DNA of 10,199 nt from an uncultured Gammaproteobacteria bacterium. Its GTDB lineage: Bacteria > Pseudomonadota > Gammaproteobacteria > CAIUAS01. The position numbers and the translations under genes were made by a program. Below are positions 6,793 to 10,199 of this stretch, piece by piece. The first letter of the stretch is position 1. Every line of letters begins with the position of its first letter. The stretch covers positions 1-10,199 of the forward strand of contig CAIUAS010000142.1 in assembly GCA_903897205.1 (NCBI GenBank), written 5' to 3'. The notes beneath the pieces are model-generated. The model worked only from the letters and a program-made list of their open reading frames with translations. It ran no database searches and was not told the DNA's origin.

Positions 6793-8052
6793 TTAAGGCG
6801 GTTGGGTTAATTGCTGTGCTAGTAACACAATGGGATGCAAAACTCTTGTTTTACAGTGTTTTTCGGTTAAACCTTTTTGCAGGTGTAAATTGCAACCTAT
6901 ATTGGTGGTTGCTAAATAATCCGGGTTTAATGGAATTATTAGGTCTAATGTTTGCGCAAGTAAATTATCTGACATGGCGGGGTGCTGTAACATGTATTGT
7001 CCGGCTGCACCACAACAATAGTTGTTAGCTGCTAAAGGAATAATCTCAGCGGCAGGAATTTTCTGTAGGAGTTGCAATGGGGCGGCAGCTTGTTTAAGTA
7101 CATTACGGAGTGTGCAAGGGGTGTGAACAATTATTTTTTTCGCTAACGGAGATAAGGTTAAATTCTGCGGCCAAGCAATGGTAATTAAAAACTGATTAAT
7201 GTCGATTATTTTTTGGTTGAAATTGGCGCTAGTAGGTGAATTTACTAAGTGTGCATATTCCTGCAAAACCACTGAACATCCGGTAGTAATGGTTATAATT
7301 TTCTCTATTTTTAATTGATTAAAAATAGCAATATTTGCCTGCGCTAATGCTTGTGCTTGTTTTATTGCACCGGCATGTTGATGTAAAGCCCCGCAGCATT
7401 GTTGCGTTGTGGGTATATAGACGTTATAGCCACAAGCGGTTAAAAGTTTAATGGCCGCTTTTATGGTAGTACGATCGACTAATTGATTAATGCAACCGGT
7501 AAATAAAGCTACCTGACCTCGCTCGGGTGCGGTTGCTTTATAATATGGGCGCCAGCCACTGTGAATGATTGAGATGGGTAAGAGTGCTTCCACTCGCGCT
7601 AACCGCAGGGCTTTTAATAAGCCGCTTTTGCGAGTTAAATATTGCAAGCCAGAACGTTGATAAAAAGCTAATAAGCGAGCCAAGGTTTGCCAAAGCCAAG
7701 GATGTTTTAACGCGATAGCTAATGATTTTGGTAAGGTTATTTTTTTAGGCGATGCGCTTTGCTCAAGTATTAATTGCCGGCCTTTATCTATTAATTCTCC
7801 ATAACTTACTTTTGCTGGGCACACTGCCTCACAGGCACGGCAAGTTAAGCAATGATCAAGATATAATTGGGTTTTCTCGGATAAAGGAATTTGTTTTTTA
7901 GCAAGCGCATCTAATAATGCAATGCGTCCACGCGGGGATTCGCACTCGTTTTCAGTAAGAGCGTAAGTTGGGCAATAAGGAAGGCATAAGCCGCATTTTA
8001 CACATTGGCTGGCCTGTTGTTGAATAGATTTTTCAAGTGAATTACTTTGCAT
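6793..8052 (-). CDS. glcF: Glycolate oxidase iron-sulfur subunit GlcF family
   Basis: An Fe-S electron-transfer subunit which, in E. coli, works with the FAD subunits GlcD and GlcE to oxidise glycolate to glyoxylate at the inner membrane. The 419 residues (E. coli GlcF 407) contain two [4Fe-4S] ferredoxin motifs: C17-C20-C23-C27 followed by CP, and C68-C71-C74-C78. After these come two cysteine-rich CCG domains (C187, C219-C220-G and C259; then C313, C346-C347-G and C387). The ESPRGRI block at 38-44 and DHCLTCRACEAVCPAKVSY at 66-84 fit GlcF better than GlpC or LutA. No Shine-Dalgarno is obvious before the ATG. Neither glcD nor glcE is adjacent; the flanking genes are an HU-like gene and a divergent [2Fe-2S] gene. 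The partner FAD enzyme must be elsewhere, or the protein serves another GlcD-type oxidase. The family is certain; the substrate is inferred. Confidence 0.88.
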   Translation of the reverse strand: MQSNSLEKSIQQQASQCVKCGLCLPYCPTYALTENECESPRGRIALLDALAKKQIPLSEKTQLYLDHCLTCRACEAVCPAKVSYGELIDKGRQLILEQSASPKKITLPKSLAIALKHPWLWQTLARLLAFYQRSGLQYLTRKSGLLKALRLARVEALLPISIIHSGWRPYYKATAPERGQVALFTGCINQLVDRTTIKAAIKLLTACGYNVYIPTTQQCCGALHQHAGAIKQAQALAQANIAIFNQLKIEKIITITTGCSVVLQEYAHLVNSPTSANFNQKIIDINQFLITIAWPQNLTLSPLAKKIIVHTPCTLRNVLKQAAAPLQLLQKIPAAEIIPLAANNYCCGAAGQYMLQHPAMSDNLLAQTLDLIIPLNPDYLATTNIGCNLHLQKGLTEKHCKTRVLHPIVLLAQQLTQPP

Positions 8053-8109
8053 TTGATAAGAGTACTATTAAAATGAATTTTCTCAAAAAACTTATTAATG
8101 GGACGCGCC
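8053..8109. promoter_or_regulatory. Divergent region between glcF and the [2Fe-2S] gene
   Basis: A 57-bp AT-rich gap separates the two divergent starts. On the plus strand TACTAT at 8063-8068 is a possible -10 for the [2Fe-2S] gene, without a matching -35. On the minus strand TTGAGA followed 16 bp later by TACTCT is a weak promoter-like pair for glcF. A short shared control region is likely, but the exact elements are not resolved. Confidence 0.25.
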
Positions 8110-8427
8110 ATGTATTACCAAAAACATGTTTTTATCTGTACCAATAAACGCGAGAATGGTAAGCAATGCTGTACCGATGCGGATTCAATGGCCTTGTTTC
8201 AGTATGCGAAAGCTAAAATAAAAGCATTAGGTGAGCAAGGCAAAGGTAAGGTGCGGATTAATAGCGCTGGTTGTTTAGATAGATGTGCAGAGGGGCCGGT
8301 GTTAGTTATTTATCCAGAAGGAACTTGGTATACCTATAAAAACCAGGCGGATATTGATGAAATTATTAATGAACATGTTTTGCAAGGCAGGCTTGTTAAA
8401 CGTTTATTGCTCTCCTCTTTATTTTAG
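8110..8427 (+). CDS. Thioredoxin-like [2Fe-2S] ferredoxin domain protein
   Basis: A small (105-residue) cytosolic protein with the thioredoxin-fold [2Fe-2S] domain, related to Aquifex-type ferredoxins and the NuoE C-terminal domain. Numbered from the preferred Met, cysteines are at C10, C20, C21, C55 and C59. The pair C55-x3-C59 (GCLDRC) and an early C10 match the four-ligand pattern of the family, with C20 or C21 as the remaining ligand. KHVFICTNKRENG at the start and EGPVLVIYPEGTWYTY after the second pair are characteristic. An in-frame ATG at 8098 would add four residues (MGRA). I prefer 8110 because homologues begin with a similar YYxKHxFxCTN stretch and because GGGAC (8101-8105) then serves as Shine-Dalgarno. 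It is divergent from glcF and precedes dapA by 67 bp. The electron partner is unknown. Confidence 0.82.
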   Translation: MYYQKHVFICTNKRENGKQCCTDADSMALFQYAKAKIKALGEQGKGKVRINSAGCLDRCAEGPVLVIYPEGTWYTYKNQADIDEIINEHVLQGRLVKRLLLSSLF

Positions 8428-8433
8428 CAAGGC

Positions 8434-8462
8434 TTGTCATTCTGCTTTGCCCCAAGTACCAT
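8434..8462 (+). promoter_or_regulatory. Likely sigma-70 promoter of dapA
   Basis: TTGTCA (8434-8439; 5 of 6 to TTGACA) is followed after exactly 17 bp by TACCAT (8457-8462; 4 of 6 to TATAAT). Transcription would start near 8469 and leave a leader of about 25 nt containing AGGAAAA. This suggests that dapA-bamC can be expressed independently of the upstream [2Fe-2S] gene. Confidence 0.42.
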
Positions 8463-8494
8463 GTCGGTTATTAAAAATAAGATAGGAAAAGCCT

Positions 8495-9373
8495 ATGTTT
8501 CATGGCAGTATTGTCGCTATTGTAACCCCCATGCGTGAGAACGGTGAAATTGATTTTGCTAGTTTGCGGGAATTAGTAGATTGGCATGTGCAAAGTGGTA
8601 CCGATGGCATTGTTGTAACAGGTACGACCGGCGAAGCACCTACTTTAAGTGCCAGTGAACAATTAACCGTTATTAGCACCGTTGTGGAGCAAGCAGCAGG
8701 GCGTGTTCCTGTTATTGCAGGCACGGGTAGCAATGCCACTGATAAGACTATTCATTTAACGCGTAAAGCAATGGAAATTGGCGTTGACGCTTGTTTATTG
8801 GTAACGCCTTACTACAATAAACCTACGCAGGAAGGTCTTTATCGACATTATCGCGCGGTGGCAGAAGCAGTCCCGATTCCGCAAATTTTATATAATGTGC
8901 CAGGTCGTACTGGCTGTGATTTATTGCCAGCAACGGTTGGTCGTTTAGCAACAATCCCTAATGTGGTTGCGATTAAAGAGGGCAGGCCGGAACAGGCGCG
9001 TACCATCATTGAATTATGCGGCAGTCATCTGGATGTATTTAGTGGCGATGATATCACGGCGTTAGAAATTATTTTAGCTGGCGGCAAAGGTGTTATTTCT
9101 GTGACGGCGAATTTAATGCCGGCTGAAATGCATCAATTTTGCGAAGCCGCTTTAGCGGGCAATGTCACCTTGGCGAAGCAAATTAACGCTAAATTAGCGC
9201 CATTACATAAAGATTTATTTATTGAGACTAATCCCATTCCTGTTAAATGGGCATTATTTAAAAGAGGTAAAATACCGGCAGGTATTCGCTTGCCTTTAAC
9301 GCCATTAGCGCAAGCTTTTCATGAGAAAATAATTGCAGCTATGCAAGCAGCCGGTATCCCTATCGAAGACTAA
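8495..9373 (+). CDS. dapA: 4-hydroxy-tetrahydrodipicolinate synthase
   Basis: Condenses pyruvate with aspartate semialdehyde, the committed step to meso-diaminopimelate and lysine. It has 292 residues, the same as E. coli DapA, and aligns without visible gaps through the active site. Schiff-base lysine K161 (AIKEG), Y133 and R138 (ILYNVPGRTG), T44/T45 (GTTGE), and Y107 (TPYYNKP) are all at E. coli positions. SGDD and GGKGVISVTAN follow, then NPIPVKWA near the end. The lysine-binding allosteric site differs from E. coli: A53, Q56 and K84 replace H53, H56 and E84, while N80 and Y106 are kept, so feedback inhibition by lysine may be weak or absent. A strong Shine-Dalgarno (AGGAAAA, 8484-8490) precedes the ATG. 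bamC follows after 12 bp, the same order as in E. coli. Confidence 0.97.
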   Translation: MFHGSIVAIVTPMRENGEIDFASLRELVDWHVQSGTDGIVVTGTTGEAPTLSASEQLTVISTVVEQAAGRVPVIAGTGSNATDKTIHLTRKAMEIGVDACLLVTPYYNKPTQEGLYRHYRAVAEAVPIPQILYNVPGRTGCDLLPATVGRLATIPNVVAIKEGRPEQARTIIELCGSHLDVFSGDDITALEIILAGGKGVISVTANLMPAEMHQFCEAALAGNVTLAKQINAKLAPLHKDLFIETNPIPVKWALFKRGKIPAGIRLPLTPLAQAFHEKIIAAMQAAGIPIED

Positions 9374-9385
9374 AAAGAGTTATTT

Positions 9386-10135
9386 ATGTTAAAACGAACG
9401 GTATCTATTTTATTATTAGCAGGCATGTCCCTGAACTTAACAGGTTGTGCAAGCTGGTGGCAAAAACATAATTTTGTAAAAAAACATCGCACCGAATATT
9501 TGCGCAGTCAGGAAAGTTCTCCTTTGCGGGTGCCAGCAGGATTAGCGGCAAGCGGCATTGGCGATGATTATGTTATTCAGTCGTCTGCTGCGCCTGCACC
9601 TGCTGCGCCTATAGGCATATTACCTCCTGATAGTTTGGCGGATAAATTAAAGCGCGGTGTGGTAACCAAAGACGCGTTGAAAAATGCAAGTAAGCTTGCG
9701 GATGCCAAACCGGCAGTTAATACAACGACTGTTAATCAAACCGGTTCTATTGCATCGGCTTCGATGGTTAGTGATAATACCTTACCGTTAAATCAAACAG
9801 TGGCGCAGGCTTGGAGTTCTGTTGGGGCGGCATTGAAGCGTGCTGGGTATAAGATAGCAGTCAGCGATGAAAAAATAGCGACTTATTATATTTTAGATAT
9901 GCATGCAACCGATGAAAGGGTTACGAAATCTACGCCTATTTGTCAAGTAAAACTGCAAAGTGGTGCTGACGGTAATGCTTATGTAACGGTTACTGAGCAG
10001 AATAATAATCCTGCTAGCGCGGCAGCTTCACAGCAGATTTTAACAAATTTAAAGAATGCATTGGCGGGTAAAGGATCTTCTTCGTTTACCCAAATGTTGG
10101 CTCCCGTCAAACATTGGTTTAAAGAAGCGTTCTAG
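9386..10135 (+). CDS. bamC: Outer membrane assembly lipoprotein BamC (NlpB), short form
   Basis: A lipoprotein component of the BAM complex that inserts beta-barrel proteins into the outer membrane. A lipoprotein signal peptide is clear: KR at 3-4, hydrophobic SILLLAGMSLNL, lipobox LTGC with C21 as the lipidated residue. The N-terminal part, with EYLRSQESSPLRVPAGL at 37-53 and DDYVIQ, resembles the BamC segment that binds BamD. An Ala/Pro-rich, low-complexity linker covers about 66-130. A single helix-grip-like domain follows at about 132-229 (VAQAWSSVGAALKRAGYKI, then YYILDM). At 249 residues it is roughly 95 shorter than E. coli BamC, which has two such domains. The position directly after dapA (12 bp gap, AAAGAG as Shine-Dalgarno) matches the classical dapA-bamC order and supports the call. 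A tRNA-Ser gene begins 13 nt after the stop. Confidence 0.85.
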   Translation: MLKRTVSILLLAGMSLNLTGCASWWQKHNFVKKHRTEYLRSQESSPLRVPAGLAASGIGDDYVIQSSAAPAPAAPIGILPPDSLADKLKRGVVTKDALKNASKLADAKPAVNTTTVNQTGSIASASMVSDNTLPLNQTVAQAWSSVGAALKRAGYKIAVSDEKIATYYILDMHATDERVTKSTPICQVKLQSGADGNAYVTVTEQNNNPASAAASQQILTNLKNALAGKGSSSFTQMLAPVKHWFKEAF

Positions 10136-10148
10136 TTGTTGTGTAAAC

Positions 10149-10199
10149 GGAGAGGTACCGAAGTGGCCATAACGGCGCCGACTCGAAATCGGATGGGGG
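10149..10199 (+). tRNA. serU: tRNA-Ser (anticodon CGA), 3' part beyond the window
   Basis: The first 51 nt of a serine tRNA, truncated by the window edge. The acceptor 5' strand is GGAGAGG. The D-arm region (CCGAAGTGG and CCATAACGG) follows. The anticodon stem CCGA/TCGG encloses the loop CTCGAAA with anticodon CGA at 10184-10186, reading UCG. The start of the long class II variable arm (GGGGG) is visible. The pattern follows E. coli serU closely. It starts 13 nt after bamC with no obvious promoter between, so it may be processed from the dapA-bamC transcript or use a promoter inside bamC. Confidence 0.93.

Noticed and set aside
6816..7028. 70-codon ORF on the plus strand opposite the 3' part of glcF
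   Set aside because: Antisense to the second CCG domain of glcF; its composition looks like a reverse-strand shadow and no start signal is seen.
8427..8450. Hairpin GCAAGGC/GCTTTGC just after the [2Fe-2S] gene
   Set aside because: The stem is 7 bp with a G-T wobble and is not followed by a T-run, and part of it overlaps the probable dapA promoter; not supported as a terminator.
8500..8739. 79-codon ORF on the minus strand inside dapA
   Set aside because: It lies wholly opposite the well-conserved dapA, has no family signature and no ribosome site; it is a shadow of dapA codon use.
1..10199. Mobile elements, CRISPR arrays, toxin-antitoxin or defence genes
   Set aside because: No transposase, integrase, regularly spaced repeats or defence-type domains are visible; although a tRNA gene lies at the right edge, no attachment-site duplication can be seen within this window.

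Overview
This window looks like ordinary core chromosome from an AT-rich gammaproteobacterium. The evidence is a dapA-bamC gene pair, a zapE gene, a yadG/yadH pair close to the E. coli versions, and a tRNA-Ser(CGA) close to E. coli serU. The AT-rich coding sequence and a lysine-rich HU-like protein would fit a host-associated or Legionellales/Coxiella-like lineage, but that placement is inference and not firm. No mobile element, CRISPR array, phage gene or integration scar is visible. The genes are tightly packed: the longest gap without a gene is about 240 bp (6551-6792).

Layout, left to right. (1) 55-1638, + strand: a cysteine desulfurase (IscS type) followed by a SufA/IscA-type A-type carrier, a small Fe-S assembly unit. 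(2) 1625-4286, - strand: yadG (ABC ATPase), yadH (ABC-2 permease) and hemH (ferrochelatase), read in that order and joined by two ATGA start/stop overlaps. The 3' end of hemH overlaps the 3' end of the carrier gene. (3) 4328-6108, + strand: a small alpha/beta hydrolase and zapE, closed by a perfect bidirectional hairpin terminator at 6123-6150. (4) 6164-6550, - strand: an HU-like protein with a basic tail. (5) 6793-8052, - strand: a glycolate-oxidase-type Fe-S subunit (glcF) without its usual partners. (6) 8110-10135, + strand: a thioredoxin-fold [2Fe-2S] protein, dapA (lysine/peptidoglycan precursor synthesis) and a short bamC (outer-membrane assembly lipoprotein). A tRNA-Ser gene begins 13 nt after bamC and runs off the window.

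Iron and Fe-S chemistry recurs: sulfur mobilisation and cluster carriage, iron insertion into haem, an Fe-S electron-transfer subunit and a [2Fe-2S] protein. dapA and bamC are envelope-related. I do not see a clearly new system. The most checkable oddities are: a DapA lacking the residues that bind inhibitory lysine in E. coli; ferrochelatase translationally coupled to a YadGH-type exporter; an IscS lacking the C-terminal IscU-docking tail beside a SufA-like carrier with no IscU in sight; and a BamC with apparently one helix-grip domain instead of two.
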